Below, in pieces: positions 6,226 to 6,424 of a stretch of 6,424 bases of DNA; the stretch's first letter is position 1; the number at the start of each line of letters is the position of its first letter. Made by a program: the position numbers and the translations under genes. Origin of the DNA: an uncultured Burkholderiales bacterium (GTDB lineage Bacteria > Pseudomonadota > Gammaproteobacteria > Burkholderiales > Thiobacillaceae); contig CALAMX010000181.1 in assembly GCA_937925755.1 (NCBI GenBank), positions 1 through 6,424 of the forward strand, in the 5' to 3' direction. The notes beneath the pieces are model-generated. The model worked only from the letters and a program-made list of their open reading frames with translations. It was not told where the DNA came from and made no database searches.

Positions 6226-6424
6226 ATGGAAACGATGAATCAAACCCTCACCTGGATGAGCGATCCGCTGATCGCTTTGTATCACCGTCTGGCCGCGCTT
6301 GCCCCGAACTTGGTCGGGGCCTTGGCGTTGTTGTTGGTCGGCTATGTGCTGGGCAAGATTGCTGCCGCCGTCATCCGCCGGGTACTGGCCCGTCTGGGGG
6401 CCGATCGACTTGCCGAAAGTTCGG
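6226..6424 (+). CDS. TM-helix / mechanosensitive-channel-like membrane protein (CmpX-like), 3' end outside window
   Basis: The frame is open from ATG 6226 to the window end, giving 66 residues. After a short N-terminal segment, LAPNLVGALALLLVGYVLG (about 25-43) forms a clear transmembrane helix, followed by a basic stretch (IRRVLARLGADRLAES). This pattern, with an LPxLxGAxxxLxxG helix, Arg-rich linker and LGxDRLAE, is that of the conserved TM-helix repeat found in CmpX and other MscS-superfamily proteins, where it precedes the channel domain. It would be an inner-membrane protein, possibly responding to membrane tension or envelope state. The channel domain itself is beyond the window, so a TM-helix protein without an MscS domain cannot be excluded. 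The 77-aa gene just upstream strengthens the CmpX comparison. A second Met at residue 4 is an alternative start, but the ribosome binding site favours 6226. Confidence 0.8.
   Translation, partial: METMNQTLTWMSDPLIALYHRLAALAPNLVGALALLLVGYVLGKIAAAVIRRVLARLGADRLAESS

Noticed and set aside
5514..6227. 237-residue minus-strand frame spanning the intergenic region and the 77-aa gene
   Set aside because: No motif, Cys/Arg/Gln-rich composition, and it runs antisense to a gene with a good ribosome binding site.

Overview
This window comes from a GC-rich bacterial chromosome. It is most likely a gammaproteobacterium, possibly of the Chromatiales/purple sulfur type. That placement is an inference from GC-rich codon use, the two-subunit pyruvate carboxylase, a YceF-type Maf protein and a crfX/cmpX-like pair known from Pseudomonas; no rRNA or other phylogenetic marker is present. 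All genes read on the + strand.

Region 1 (1-2846) holds two adjacent genes for a two-subunit biotin-dependent carboxylase. The first is a biotin carboxylase subunit whose N-terminus lies outside the window. Eleven bases later comes a carboxyltransferase plus biotin-carrier subunit. Together they fit pyruvate carboxylase PycA/PycB, which makes oxaloacetate from pyruvate and bicarbonate.

Region 2 (2847-2934) is an 88-bp spacer with a perfect 12-bp tandem repeat and a possible promoter very close to the next start codon. Region 3 (2935-5517) is a tightly overlapping three-gene cluster. It encodes a YceF-type Maf nucleotide pyrophosphatase, an RsmI-related SAM-dependent methyltransferase of unknown substrate, and a divergent J-domain protein. 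The first two genes overlap by 71 bp and the last two by an ATGA junction, so they are probably co-transcribed and translationally coupled.

Region 4 (5518-5978) is 461 bp without a credible gene. It contains several short hairpins but no recognisable RNA family or strong promoter. Region 5 (5979-6424) has a 77-aa protein and, 13 bp downstream, the start of a membrane protein with a conserved TM-helix motif typical of CmpX/MscS-like proteins. Gene order and size recall crfX-cmpX of Pseudomonas, which adjoin sigX there. This is the most informative lead in the window, but it rests on synteny and partial motif similarity.

No mobile element, CRISPR array, tRNA or rRNA was seen. Most of the window is ordinary housekeeping sequence, and I found no clear undescribed system.
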